From an uncultured Hellea sp. (GTDB lineage Bacteria > Pseudomonadota > Alphaproteobacteria > Caulobacterales > Maricaulaceae): a DNA stretch of 33,304 bases. The DNA lies in the NCBI GenBank assembly GCA_905477785.1, contig CAJQGR010000080.1, forward strand, positions 1-33,304, written 5' to 3'. Shown here one piece after another: positions 1 through 8,848 of this stretch; position 1 is the stretch's first letter; each line of letters opens with the position of its first letter. The translations under genes were made by a program, and so were the position numbers. Under the pieces are notes generated by a model. The model saw only the letters and a list, made by a program, of their open reading frames with translations. It was not told the origin of the DNA and did not search any database.

Positions 1-83
1 GCCTGGCCAAATGCCTTAGCCGCCCTTGCTATAGATGACCCAATTAATCCGCCGCCTATAATTAATAGCTTATCAATACTCAT
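1..83 (-). CDS. tyrA: Prephenate/arogenate dehydrogenase, N-terminal fragment
   Basis: Only the first 27 or so codons are in the window; the gene runs off the left edge. The translation begins MSIDKLLIIGGGLIGSSIAR, a Rossmann dinucleotide-binding start (GGGLIGSS) typical of the TyrA/TyrC prephenate dehydrogenase family, which oxidatively decarboxylates prephenate or arogenate in tyrosine synthesis. The ATG overlaps the stop codon of the upstream chorismate mutase gene by one base (TGATG), which suggests translational coupling. The chorismate mutase neighbour is what favours TyrA over other Rossmann oxidoreductases. The fragment alone could belong to another NAD(P)-dependent enzyme. Confidence 0.6.
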   Translation of the reverse strand, partial: MSIDKLLIIGGGLIGSSIARAAKAFGQ

Positions 84-820
84 CACAACCTTCCAATCGG
101 CTGTGGTATACACCCAATAATTTTAGTTCCTTTAGGCTCCTGAGTTTCAAATCTATCAACACTTAATAGAATTTGTGTTTCGGTTTCTGCCCTCTTTATC
201 GCGCCAGGTATTTCCATCCCTTTATTACTTATAAATAATGTTTGGTCAGACCCAGAAGGTTGTATACTCGCCGTTGATACAGCTACTGCTAGAGGCCAGC
301 ATTCAGCGCCTGTCCTCGGTAGTCCTGCTAGTATATGCATATCAGGCATTGCACCACTTGGACCCAAAGATGACCACCAAGAATTCATCCCTCCAGGTGA
401 GGGTAAGATCGCCACGCCTTCATCATCAGCATATGCTGCTGCTAAAGCAGAACTCGCAGTAGGATAAGAAATAGTTGGTATTGCTGCTCCAAAACGGTCT
501 CTTACCAAAGTCCATACATCTAAAGCACCGCCTTCCAAAGCAATATGAAGTTTCATAGGTCCTTGCAGAGCGATAGATGCACTCATTAATTCAGCCCAGA
601 TTCTGGATACAAGTGCGGCTGGAATATTCTCAGTGTCCTCAGCTAACTCTCTTACATGTGAATCTTCTCTAGACGGACGCCATAGCTGCACACCCGACTT
701 AGCCTCTCTAACTGCAGCTGCCAGTTTAAGACGGTCCGCGATTAAGGAAAGCAAAGCACTATCCACTCTATCTATTTCAGCTCTAACATTTTCAATTGTT
801 ATTAATGATTTTTTAGTCAT
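83..820 (-). CDS. Chorismate mutase (AroQ type) with unassigned C-terminal domain
   Basis: Converts chorismate to prephenate for phenylalanine and tyrosine synthesis, in the cytoplasm. Residues ~6-90 form an all-helical AroQ domain. R13, R30 and K41 have the same spacing as the E. coli P-protein active-site residues R11, R28 and K39. At 245 residues it is far longer than a stand-alone AroQ (~90). Residues ~92-245 begin MKLHIALEGGALDVWTLV and look like a small alpha/beta domain. I suspect a relic or relative of the prephenate dehydratase fold, but I see no TRF motif, so dehydratase activity is not supported. The gene overlaps the upstream methyltransferase gene by 8 nt and the downstream tyrA-like gene by 1 nt, so all three are probably one transcript. 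Confidence 0.8.
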   Translation of the reverse strand: MTKKSLITIENVRAEIDRVDSALLSLIADRLKLAAAVREAKSGVQLWRPSREDSHVRELAEDTENIPAALVSRIWAELMSASIALQGPMKLHIALEGGALDVWTLVRDRFGAAIPTISYPTASSALAAAYADDEGVAILPSPGGMNSWWSSLGPSGAMPDMHILAGLPRTGAECWPLAVAVSTASIQPSGSDQTLFISNKGMEIPGAIKRAETETQILLSVDRFETQEPKGTKIIGCIPQPIGRL

Positions 821-1562
821 ATTCTCTTTGTTCAGTTAAAGTTTTATTTGCTAGTGGGTTACTACTAATTATAGTATTAATTCTTATTGATTCAGGTGTC
901 CCATTAGGTTCGGCATAAAGACGCTTGATAGCTTCTACAAGCACTACTCTTGAAAAGTATGGAAATATAATTTCACTCAGATTTTCATATATATACAGAA
1001 ATCTATTTTTTATTGATAGATTTCTATAAGGTAAGTGTATAATTCCTGTAAGGTTAGTCGTCTGAAAACCAGAATTTACCAAGGAATTCTTTAATTCTTT
1101 TCTAGAAAATGATATCTCTTCACTAAAAGGTCCCATATTTTTTATCCATCCCCCTGAACTATTAGAAGCAATAATAATAATTTGTCCTTCTGGCCGTAAA
1201 ACACGCCAAAATTCTTTTAAAAGTAAGTCAAAATTTGATGGGTCTACGTTACTATGTACACAAAGAATTTTATCAAATCGTGAGTCTGAAAATGGTAAAT
1301 ATAGATCTTCTGTTATACATGAAGTTGCATGCATATCACCACTATCGACCCTATTAAGGTTTACTTTAGGTAGCGCTAAGATAATTCTATTTGCAGTTTT
1401 CTTGTAAGAACTCAAATATTTCTCACAAAAACCATATCCCAAAACGTCCTGACCTGAAAGATCATGCCATCTTGAATTTAATTTTCTTGATAAAATATCA
1501 CTTAGAAGGATACCAGAAGGTGATTTATAAAACACATCTAACTTATGAGGGTCTGCGCGCAT
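813..1562 (-). CDS. SAM-dependent methyltransferase, class I (Methyltransf_11-like)
   Basis: A 249-residue cytoplasmic protein with a class I methyltransferase core. LYLPFSDSRFDKILCVHSNVD followed by LLKEFWRVLRPEGQIIIIA matches the post-motif region of Methyltransf_11 enzymes. The glycine-rich SAM loop is atypical: it reads DVLGYGFCEKYL instead of VLDxGxGxG. I recall a similar VLGxGY loop in an alphaproteobacterial family that often sits beside hydroxyacylglutathione hydrolase genes. The C-terminal VVLVEAIKRLYAEP segment also recalls that family. The substrate is unknown. No clear Shine-Dalgarno precedes the ATG. The overlap with the chorismate mutase gene implies co-expression but does not show a pathway link. 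Confidence 0.65.
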   Translation of the reverse strand: MRADPHKLDVFYKSPSGILLSDILSRKLNSRWHDLSGQDVLGYGFCEKYLSSYKKTANRIILALPKVNLNRVDSGDMHATSCITEDLYLPFSDSRFDKILCVHSNVDPSNFDLLLKEFWRVLRPEGQIIIIASNSSGGWIKNMGPFSEEISFSRKELKNSLVNSGFQTTNLTGIIHLPYRNLSIKNRFLYIYENLSEIIFPYFSRVVLVEAIKRLYAEPNGTPESIRINTIISSNPLANKTLTEQREYD

Positions 1563-1642
1563 GCAATAAGCTTAGCTAGGGTTTTCAAAAAACTAAACAA
1601 AAAAAATGAATGGCACCTTAAAAATAACCTTAATCAGAATAT

Positions 1643-2059
1643 TTATTCATCGCCATGTCTCAGAAAAGCACTAAGTAGTGTTAATCTGGATACTACATCC
1701 ATTAAGCACATTAACATTATTAGGAAAAACACAGATGTAGCAAAAGCTGGAAAAATAAGAAATTCGACAATACTAATGACGAAAATAAATATCGATGAAG
1801 CATGACTTAGAACATTTATACTACTTATTGATCTTGATTTCATAAATTCAATGAAAAGCATTATTATCGAGCAACATATCAATGCATGACCAGGTGTAAT
1901 ATTCCAACTAGCGCTTAAACCAATAGGAATAACTAAAAAATCAGTATCTAATCGTAACCTAATAGCCTCTACAGAAGAAAAAGCCAGACCCCCTAGGGCC
2001 AATATATTGTATATAACTACAGGAACAGCCATCCACGGAAATAATTTCAAAAAACTCAA
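1643..2059 (-). CDS. Small integral membrane protein, unknown function
   Basis: A 138-residue protein that I do not recognise with a function. Four hydrophobic segments, at about residues 7-30, 52-72, 85-105 and 107-130, suggest a four-helix inner-membrane protein with few charged residues. The start codon is TTG at 2059, supported by an AGAGG Shine-Dalgarno five bases upstream; no ATG fits as well. It lies 81 nt downstream of a GT2 gene on the same strand, so it may serve envelope glycan or lipid work, but that rests on position alone. I compared it by eye with the lipid A biosynthesis N-terminal (LAB_N) family, which often neighbours such GT2 genes, and saw no match to its W/Q/R pattern. 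Confidence 0.6.
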   Translation of the reverse strand: MSFLKLFPWMAVPVVIYNILALGGLAFSSVEAIRLRLDTDFLVIPIGLSASWNITPGHALICCSIIMLFIEFMKSRSISSINVLSHASSIFIFVISIVEFLIFPAFATSVFFLIMLMCLMDVVSRLTLLSAFLRHGDE

Positions 2060-2140
2060 TCTAACCTCTTAATATTTTATAGCATTAAGATACTTACCAT
2101 ATAATTTTTTTAAGAAATAACAATTAGTAAAGCGTCACCT

Positions 2141-2872
2141 TTAAAACTCGTCAAGTCCACCATGCCTACGATGACGTTTGCCCAGCCACATTACACCCAG
2201 AAGGTCACTAAGAGATACTATTAATCTTCCCCAGTTGGTATATTTTGATCTACCAAATTTTCGTTCTCTATGATTTACCTCACAAAATTCAATTTTAAAA
2301 CCGGAACGCATTACTAATGCAGGGATATAACGGTGCATATGATCAAAAAATGGTAAGTCTAAATACACAGACCTTTTAATAACCTTAATTCCGCAACCAG
2401 TGTCGTCAGCTTCATCATTGAGAAGTCTTTTTCGTATTTTATTCCCCAGCTTAGATGCCAGCTTTTTTGCATTACTATCTAATCTTTTAACTCTTTGACC
2501 CGAAACAAGAGCTAAATCTGCTGGAGCAGACACTCTAGTTAATTGATTATATAGCTTAGGGATATCTCTCGGATCATTCTGACCGTCACCATCTAAAGTT
2601 ACTATGTATGCGCTCTCCGCCATCTGTACACCCGAAAGAATAGCGCGAGATTGGCCTGCATTATTATTGTGAGATAATCCCCTTATTTCTGGATAATTAT
2701 TTTTTAACTCTCTAATTTTTTCCTTTGTTTGGTCTGTGCTAGCATCATCAACAAAAATTACTTCATATTTCTGCCCATCAAGAGAAGTAGTAATTTCATG
2801 TGCAAGATTAACAATATTTTCGCTCTCATTAAATACTGGAATTACAATCGATATATCAGGTGAGGTTTTCAT
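2141..2872 (-). CDS. GT2 glycosyltransferase, DPM1/ArnC-like
   Basis: A cytoplasmic-face GT2 enzyme that most likely moves a sugar from a nucleotide donor to undecaprenyl phosphate. It starts with the GT-A pattern ISIVIPVFNESENI, has D42-D43 in VDDASTDQT, and carries the metal-binding stretch TLDGDGQNDP at residues 92-101, the hallmark of the dolichol/polyprenyl-phosphate mannosyltransferase branch. Residues ~157-206 (DTGCGIKVIKRS ... NHRERKFGRSKY) match the conserved RxxGxSKY region of that branch. At 243 residues it lacks the two C-terminal transmembrane helices of ArnC. An ArnT-like transferase that would use a lipid-linked sugar is encoded divergently 76 nt away, a sensible partner. Confidence 0.85.
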   Translation of the reverse strand: MKTSPDISIVIPVFNESENIVNLAHEITTSLDGQKYEVIFVDDASTDQTKEKIRELKNNYPEIRGLSHNNNAGQSRAILSGVQMAESAYIVTLDGDGQNDPRDIPKLYNQLTRVSAPADLALVSGQRVKRLDSNAKKLASKLGNKIRKRLLNDEADDTGCGIKVIKRSVYLDLPFFDHMHRYIPALVMRSGFKIEFCEVNHRERKFGRSKYTNWGRLIVSLSDLLGVMWLGKRHRRHGGLDEF

Positions 2873-2917
2873 AGACTTAATTTGACATGTGTAAGGCTTT
2901 CAAGCAAGTTTCTCTTT

Positions 2918-2945
2918 AAAATACTTCTCCATTTATTAATGGCAA
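2918..2945 (-). promoter_or_regulatory. Candidate sigma70-type promoter for the GT2 gene
   Basis: Reading the minus strand, TTGCCA (2945-2940) is followed after 16 bases by TATTTT (2923-2918), a reasonable -35/-10 pair about 45 bases ahead of the GT2 start at 2872. It lies in the short divergent region shared with the ArnT-like gene. The match is judged by eye in AT-rich DNA, so it is tentative. Confidence 0.3.
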
Positions 2946-2948
2946 ATA

Positions 2949-4667
2949 ATGATAATAAATCTACACACAAGACATGAGTTAAAGAGTATCATCGCATTAA
3001 TTACTCTTTGCTTATTCATGTTCCTTCCTGGTATTTCAAACTTACCAGTTATAGACCGTGATGAAGCTCGTTTTGCACAAGCAAGTGTACAAATGGCAGA
3101 AACTGGGGATTTGATGGACATCAAGTTTCAAGACCAATCGCGTTATCAAAAGCCATCAGGCATTTATTGGTTACAAACGGTTTCAATAAAATTACTATCA
3201 AATAAATCTGAACGTAAAATTTGGGTTCAGAGAATACCTTCTATTATAGGTGGAATAATAGCAGTTTTGGCTACCTATTGGTCAACAACAAATTTAGTAA
3301 ATAATAAGGCGGGCTTTATTGCTGCGTCAATGCTAGCGCTATCATGTTTAATGGTTTTTGAGTCTCATGTTGCAAAAACTGATGCAATTTTGGTTGGCTT
3401 GTCTGCACTAAGCTTTGGTGCAATTATTTCATTGAGAAACTATGGAAGAAATCTTTCATGTTGGATTCTATGGTTATCATTAGGCTTAAGTATTCTAATA
3501 AAAGGACCGATAGTGATAATAATTACTTCCTTAACACTCATCAGTCTTGCCATCTGGGAAAAAGAAAATAAATGGATGAAGAGAATAATAAAACCAATTC
3601 CTATTATATCTTTTGTATTAATCTGGGTCCCATGGGCAATTTTTATGTGGCTAAATACAGATGGTGAATTTTATACTGCAAGCTTAAACAATGATTTTGG
3701 TGCTAAACTTTTTAAATCACAAGAAAGTCATTCAGGGCCCATAGGCTATTACTTTCTGAGTATTTGGTTAACTCTTTGGCCCACTTGTTTAGTGATTTTA
3801 CCTACAATTGGCTTTGCTATAAAAGTGGTGAATGACAAGAAAATTTTTGAGGAACAAATATCTCAATCTGTTCGCTTTTGTATAGCAGCTATAATGCCAT
3901 ATTGGTTTTTAATTGAGATTATTCCAACAAAACTCATGCATTACGCCTTACCGGTATTTCCAGCTATTTGCTCATTATCTGCAATAGCTCTTACACACCC
4001 TCTGATGAAAACTAATTTTTTAAAGTTACGCAATGCTAATATTATAATTTTTTTATTGATAAGTTTTACTCTAACTCTTCTTATATCTGCCATACAATTG
4101 AATTATATTGCTAAAGACACAAAACATGTTTTTTTTATTATTTCCATAGGATTTAGCATTATATGTCTTCTTTCATTTTCTGCTATATCCATGTGGAAAG
4201 TCAAATTTAATTTTGGTTTAATATCAGCTTGTATAGCCACTATTCTATTGTCCTTTGTGACCTATAAAGCAACGCTCCCCAGGCTACCCATGTTTCAAGT
4301 ATCTGAACAAATAATGGCTGAATTTAAAAAAAATGAAATATTGCTTCCACGCTATGGAGGGCCACCAGTACTATCACCACATTTCAAAGAACCCAGTCTT
4401 GTATATAACTTAGGTCAAGAAATTAATATTTCAGGAGATATTGATATTGAAAAAATTAATAATACTCCCAATCAACAAGTATTTATACTTGATTATAAAA
4501 ACAACTCTTCCATAAAACTAGAAAAAAATATAATTGCTAAAGCGAAAAAGGATAGTTTTTGTACTAAATCAATACCTGTCATTAAGGGCTATAATTACTC
4601 AAAAGGCAAATCAGTCGATATAAGAATACTCTATAACTCTAAGTGCAATAAAAATAGTTTAAACTAA
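2949..4667 (+). CDS. ArnT-like membrane glycosyltransferase (GT83/PMT family)
   Basis: A 572-residue polytopic inner-membrane protein of the GT-C fold that transfers a sugar from an undecaprenyl-phosphate donor to a periplasmic acceptor such as lipid A or another glycan. The first periplasmic loop carries the family signature: NLPVIDRDEARFAQ with acidic residues D36, D38 and E39, then RYQKPSGIYWLQ around residues 65-76, as in ArnT. About a dozen hydrophobic segments fill residues ~12-440, and the rest (~445-572) is a hydrophilic C-terminal domain with a lysine-rich end. Length is close to E. coli ArnT (550). The substrate cannot be read from sequence; 4-amino-arabinose is not established because no arn pathway genes are nearby. 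It converges on the next gene with only 2 nt between stops. Confidence 0.82.
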   Translation: MIINLHTRHELKSIIALITLCLFMFLPGISNLPVIDRDEARFAQASVQMAETGDLMDIKFQDQSRYQKPSGIYWLQTVSIKLLSNKSERKIWVQRIPSIIGGIIAVLATYWSTTNLVNNKAGFIAASMLALSCLMVFESHVAKTDAILVGLSALSFGAIISLRNYGRNLSCWILWLSLGLSILIKGPIVIIITSLTLISLAIWEKENKWMKRIIKPIPIISFVLIWVPWAIFMWLNTDGEFYTASLNNDFGAKLFKSQESHSGPIGYYFLSIWLTLWPTCLVILPTIGFAIKVVNDKKIFEEQISQSVRFCIAAIMPYWFLIEIIPTKLMHYALPVFPAICSLSAIALTHPLMKTNFLKLRNANIIIFLLISFTLTLLISAIQLNYIAKDTKHVFFIISIGFSIICLLSFSAISMWKVKFNFGLISACIATILLSFVTYKATLPRLPMFQVSEQIMAEFKKNEILLPRYGGPPVLSPHFKEPSLVYNLGQEINISGDIDIEKINNTPNQQVFILDYKNNSSIKLEKNIIAKAKKDSFCTKSIPVIKGYNYSKGKSVDIRILYNSKCNKNSLN

Positions 4668-4669
4668 CC

Positions 4670-5554
4670 TTAGTTGGTCTTTTTATCATGAAAAAAAATT
4701 GCTTTGCATATAAAATAAAGGGTCATAAACGGTAAGGCCATATAAATGAGAATAATCTCTAATTTATACTTCCTGTGCTTAATGAAATATTTTTTAAATC
4801 CATTCAATTTTTCTAACTCAACTTTAATTTTTTTAACTTCGCTAGTTGCTCCATAATGCATTGCTGTTGCATCGGGCAGAAAGTATACATCTCCTCCATT
4901 TTTAATAACACGTTTACATATATCTAAATCCTCTACATGAAGAAAAAAATCTTCATCAAAGCCGTTAATAATTTTAAAAGAAGGCTTATCTATCATCATA
5001 AAGGCCCCGCTAACAGCCGAGCAGGGGATTGCACCACTAGTAGGTATTGGGTTCTTTTCTTTATGAATTATTTTTTTTTCTAAATGCAAAACTGTCAATA
5101 ATGAAGAAAATAGTGTTACCTCTCCTCTTCTTGCGCTTCTTTGCTCTTCGCCTCTTGAATTGATCAACATACCGCCTGTGATCCATGGCCTTTTTAATTT
5201 TTTTCCGAAATTCATTAGTTTTGTTGCAGAGTTTTTAGCTACTAATGCGTCGGGATTTAAAAATAATAGAAAATTACCAGTAGCAAGTCCTGCGCCATAA
5301 TTGCAAGCCCTGGAAAACCCTATATTTCCATGACCCGTTATTAACTTTATATGTGCATAAGGCTTTATTAGTAAAAGAAGGTTTTTCCTTGCTAGTGCAG
5401 GGTTACCATTATCAACGATAATAAGCTCAGAAATTTGCGTATCCAATATTACATGGTTTATCGCTTCAAACAAAGCCGGACCAGTCATATATGATACCAT
5501 TATAGCACTTATAGAAGATCCGTTAATATTTTTTTTGCTAACTTCTTTAGCCAC
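4670..5554 (-). CDS. GT2 glycosyltransferase, rhamnosyltransferase-like (WbbL type)
   Basis: A 294-residue nucleotide-sugar-dependent glycosyltransferase, probably acting at the inner membrane in O-antigen or other surface polysaccharide assembly. It has the GT2 order: ISAIMVSYMTGPALFEAI, the nucleotide aspartate in IIVDNGNP (D48), GHGNIGFSRACNYGA (residues ~74-88), the DXD equivalent FLNPDALV (~99-104), and FDEDFFLHVEDLDICKRV with the acidic ED catalytic stretch. This set is typical of the dTDP-rhamnosyltransferase branch, though donor specificity is inferred. A short hydrophobic C-terminal segment (~residues 268-288) may anchor it. The start is GTG at 5554, chosen because AAGGA lies eight bases upstream. 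It sits 80 nt downstream of the O-antigen ligase-like gene. Confidence 0.82.
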   Translation of the reverse strand: MAKEVSKKNINGSSISAIMVSYMTGPALFEAINHVILDTQISELIIVDNGNPALARKNLLLLIKPYAHIKLITGHGNIGFSRACNYGAGLATGNFLLFLNPDALVAKNSATKLMNFGKKLKRPWITGGMLINSRGEEQRSARRGEVTLFSSLLTVLHLEKKIIHKEKNPIPTSGAIPCSAVSGAFMMIDKPSFKIINGFDEDFFLHVEDLDICKRVIKNGGDVYFLPDATAMHYGATSEVKKIKVELEKLNGFKKYFIKHRKYKLEIILIYMALPFMTLYFICKAIFFHDKKTN

Positions 5555-5634
5555 AAAATTTATCCTTACAAATTATATCCTCGCGTGTTCATATATGTAA
5601 TATGAGACATCGTGGTGTTACAAATTAAAAGTTA

Positions 5635-6858
5635 TTAATAGTCTTGTTTATCAGAAAAACTAACTAACTTAGTAACACCTAACACCAAAAAGACAGAAGA
5701 CCACCACCATAGTTGCCAAGCCCCAATTGATAAAGATGAAATTGTGATTGATGCTACAATGACTCCGCTAAAGGCTACAGATGATTTTTTATTACTTGTA
5801 ATTTTTTTTAAAGGCCTAATTGAAGAAAATAAAAGAATTGCAGCAAAAACTGCTCCGACAAGACCAGTTTCAGTCCATATTTGGATGCCTAAATTATGAG
5901 GGTGCAGGGAAAGCAAAGTTAGTTCCCTTCCATCCTTGGCAAAAAATGTATCATTAAATGTTCGAGATGCATCAAAACCAGCGCCTACTAAAGGGTGTTC
6001 AGAAATTATATTCCAACAGTAACCCCACATACGTAAACGATGGTCCCAAGACATAGGAAGGTCAGTTAAACCCGGCTCTGTAATTAAAAAAGATAAGTAA
6101 GCTAAAATTGGTGCAAAGAGTATTAATAAAACAGCAATATAGATAAAAAAACTAGGTGCAATCTTTGGGTAAATATAACTAAACCACATAGATAACAAAA
6201 CAGCTATCACAGAGAAAATTCCTGTTGTAAGGTTATTTAAGACGGCAGAAAATATAATTAAAAACACTATTATTACTGATGCAATTAAAGATAAAGTTTT
6301 AGAGTAGCGACTAAAAATAAAAACTAAAATAGGACTTACCAATAAAACTAAAAATATAATGGCATGACCCAAATTCATCTCAGTTTGTGCCAATCGGTAT
6401 AACCTATCTTCAGATGTGTACAGTGAGTCTATAGCCATTGTTATCGAATAATGTGTTTTAATATCTACAAATAAAACTATTGCTTCAAGGAAACCTATAA
6501 TCAAAATAAGGCTTATAAGTTTTTTAGTATTCTTTTTTGAGACTAATTCAAAAAAGAATACTGACCAATATAAAGCAAAACTCATTATTAATATTTTAAA
6601 ATAATTCGTAAAAATAACATCTGGTTCATATGGACTCCACATTGAAGATAAACATAACCATAAAGTAAATACGACTAGAGCTTGTTGCACTTTGGTAAAT
6701 TCAAATCGTCCAGATATCAAACACAATATTGAAGCAACTAATCCCATAGAAAAGACAAGTGGAACAAATCCTAACCCGCCAGAATGTGCAACAATTGGAG
6801 TTAACACCAGAACTATAACTAGCAAATTATAGTTGAATTTTTCTATATTTAGCATCAT
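5635..6858 (-). CDS. O-antigen ligase / Wzy_C family polymerase-like protein
   Basis: A 407-residue protein with about ten to twelve transmembrane segments and one large periplasmic loop at about residues 255-325. The loop contains the family signature: HRLRMWGYCWNIISEHPLVGAGFDASR and then LHPHNLGIQIWTETGLVGAV, with the conserved histidines H319 and H321. WaaL-type members join O-antigen to the lipid A core; relatives (Wzy, PglL) polymerise glycans or glycosylate proteins, and the two roles cannot be separated here. The ATG is only 15 nt behind the thrS stop, so it probably rides on the thrS transcript. The following GT2 gene supports a role in surface polysaccharide. Confidence 0.82.
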   Translation of the reverse strand: MMLNIEKFNYNLLVIVLVLTPIVAHSGGLGFVPLVFSMGLVASILCLISGRFEFTKVQQALVVFTLWLCLSSMWSPYEPDVIFTNYFKILIMSFALYWSVFFFELVSKKNTKKLISLILIIGFLEAIVLFVDIKTHYSITMAIDSLYTSEDRLYRLAQTEMNLGHAIIFLVLLVSPILVFIFSRYSKTLSLIASVIIVFLIIFSAVLNNLTTGIFSVIAVLLSMWFSYIYPKIAPSFFIYIAVLLILFAPILAYLSFLITEPGLTDLPMSWDHRLRMWGYCWNIISEHPLVGAGFDASRTFNDTFFAKDGRELTLLSLHPHNLGIQIWTETGLVGAVFAAILLFSSIRPLKKITSNKKSSVAFSGVIVASITISSLSIGAWQLWWWSSVFLVLGVTKLVSFSDKQDY

Positions 6859-6873
6859 GCAACTAAATTTTTA

Positions 6874-8817
6874 TTAACGCATATCAGGCGGTAACGCTTC
6901 AATAGGAAGGGTTTTTAAAGCATTTTTTAAATCAACAACCTCTAATTCCCGCGTACCTAAACGGCGCAATGCTAATTTATTGTTTTCTACCTCTTTCATC
7001 CCCACTACTGCAATAATAGGTACTTTTTTATCTGCACTGTGTTCACGTATTTTATAGTTTATTTTTTCATTTCTTAAATCAGTTTCAACCCTAAGTCCCT
7101 TGGAGCTTAGCATCTCTGCTACGCTCGTAGCATATGCATCTGCTCCAGAAGTTACAGTTGCTATAACAATCTGAACTGGACTAAGCCATATTGGAAATTT
7201 ACCTGAATAATTTTCAATTAGAATTCCAAGAAATCGTTCCATAGAACCAAGAATTGCTCTGTGTAGCATCACAGGACGGTGACGTTTATCATCTTCACCA
7301 ATATAACTAGCTTCTAAACGATCAGGTAAAACAAAATCTACTTGCAAGGTACCACACTGCCAATCACGCCCTATTGCATCTCGTAAAATAAATTCAAGTT
7401 TAGGGCCGTAAAAGGCACCTTCTCCTGGATTCAATTCAATTTCCAGACCCACTGCCTCAACTGCCTCCATAAGGGCTTTTTCAGATTTATCCCATGTCAA
7501 ATCATCACCCGCTCTAACATCAGGGCGGTCAGAAAATTTTACTTTTAAATCAGTAAATCCAAAGTCGTTGTAAATGCACTTTAAAAGCTCAATGAAAGCA
7601 CCAGTTTCTTTAGATATCTGGTCTTCTGTACAAAAGATATGAGCGTCATCCTGCGTAAAACCACGCACACGCATTATTCCATGAAGCGCACCTGTCGGTT
7701 CATTTCTATGACAACAACCAAATTCTGCCATTCGTAGAGGCAAGTCTCTATAAGATTTCATACCCTGATTAAATATTTGAACATGAGCGGGGCAATTCAT
7801 AGGTTTTAAAGCATGAACTTCATCATGAGCTCCGTGACTAACCTCGCTTACAAACATATTATCTCGAAATTTATCCCAGTGACCACTTTTTTGCCAAAGC
7901 TTATTATTAATCAATAAAGGAGTCTTGACTTCAAGATAGTTAGCTTTTTTCAACTGACGACGGACATAGTCCTCAACTTCTCTCCAAAGAGTTGCACCTT
8001 TGTCATGCCAGAATACCATTCCTTGGGCTTCAGGTTGCATGTGAAACAATTCAAGTTGTTTTCCTAGTTTACGGTGATCTCTAGCCTCTGCCTCAGCTAA
8101 CATATGCAAATAAGATTCAAGGTCTTCTTGATTTGCCCATGCAGTACCATAAATTCTCTGGAGTTGGGCTTTATTAGAGTCTCCACGCCAATAGGCACCA
8201 GCTACTTTCATTAATTTAAAAGCTTTCCCGATTTTACCAGTGCTAGGTAAATGAGGCCCTCTGCATAAATCAAACCACTTCCCTTGTTTATATAAAGTAA
8301 TGGTTTCTGATTCTGGTAAGTCTTTAATTAATTCTGCCTTAAAATTTTCACCTAATTCCCTAAATATTTTAACAGCCTCCTCTCGTTTAACCTCGATGCG
8401 TTCAAATTTATCATTTCTATCAATGATAAATGCCATTTTTTTCTCTATCGCAGCAAAATCTTCATCACTGAAAGGCTCATCTCGGGCAAAATCATAATAA
8501 AATCCATTTTCAATTACAGGACCAATAGTTACCTGTGTTCCCGGGAAAATCTCTTGTACTGCTTCTGCTAAAACATGCGCAGCATCATGACGGATTAATT
8601 CCAACCCTTCTGGATCATTCTTAGTTATTAATTCCAGATCTACATTTTTATTTATCGAATAAGACGCATCAACTAATATTCCGTCAATTTTGGCTGCAAG
8701 TACTTTTTTACTCAGACTTTTAGATAGCAATTTTGCGACATCAATTGCTGTAATACCTCTAGCATATTCGCGAGTCTTTCCATCTGGAAATGTCAAAGTT
8801 ATATTTTTTGTTGACAC
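6874..8817 (-). CDS. thrS: Threonyl-tRNA synthetase
   Basis: Charges tRNA-Thr with threonine in the cytoplasm. All domains are present over 647 residues (E. coli ThrS has 642): an N-terminal TGS domain (~1-63); an editing domain with H77 and H81 in HDAAHVLAEA and C185/H189 in CRGPHLP; the class II catalytic core, with zinc ligands C342 (MNCPAH), H393 (DDAHIF) and H519 (MLHRAILGS); and the C-terminal anticodon-binding domain (~550-640). The start is GTG at 8817, with GGGGA eight bases upstream. It follows yidD by 73 nt, a gap that may hold its own promoter, and is followed 15 nt later by the O-antigen ligase-like gene. I see no T-box leader. Confidence 0.98.
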   Translation of the reverse strand: MSTKNITLTFPDGKTREYARGITAIDVAKLLSKSLSKKVLAAKIDGILVDASYSINKNVDLELITKNDPEGLELIRHDAAHVLAEAVQEIFPGTQVTIGPVIENGFYYDFARDEPFSDEDFAAIEKKMAFIIDRNDKFERIEVKREEAVKIFRELGENFKAELIKDLPESETITLYKQGKWFDLCRGPHLPSTGKIGKAFKLMKVAGAYWRGDSNKAQLQRIYGTAWANQEDLESYLHMLAEAEARDHRKLGKQLELFHMQPEAQGMVFWHDKGATLWREVEDYVRRQLKKANYLEVKTPLLINNKLWQKSGHWDKFRDNMFVSEVSHGAHDEVHALKPMNCPAHVQIFNQGMKSYRDLPLRMAEFGCCHRNEPTGALHGIMRVRGFTQDDAHIFCTEDQISKETGAFIELLKCIYNDFGFTDLKVKFSDRPDVRAGDDLTWDKSEKALMEAVEAVGLEIELNPGEGAFYGPKLEFILRDAIGRDWQCGTLQVDFVLPDRLEASYIGEDDKRHRPVMLHRAILGSMERFLGILIENYSGKFPIWLSPVQIVIATVTSGADAYATSVAEMLSSKGLRVETDLRNEKINYKIREHSADKKVPIIAVVGMKEVENNKLALRRLGTRELEVVDLKNALKTLPIEALPPDMR

Positions 8818-8848
8818 TTATTCTATCCCCATAACATATGCGAATATA

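Noticed and set aside
2882-2887. Consensus TTGACA on the plus strand before the ArnT-like gene
   Set aside because: No acceptable -10 stands 15-19 bases downstream; the nearest AT-rich hexamer is 29 bases away.
4662-4684. Weak hairpin AACTA-ACCT-TAGTT followed by a T-rich run between the convergent ArnT-like and GT2 genes
   Set aside because: Only five A/T-rich pairs and an interrupted T-run; too weak in AT-rich DNA to call a terminator.
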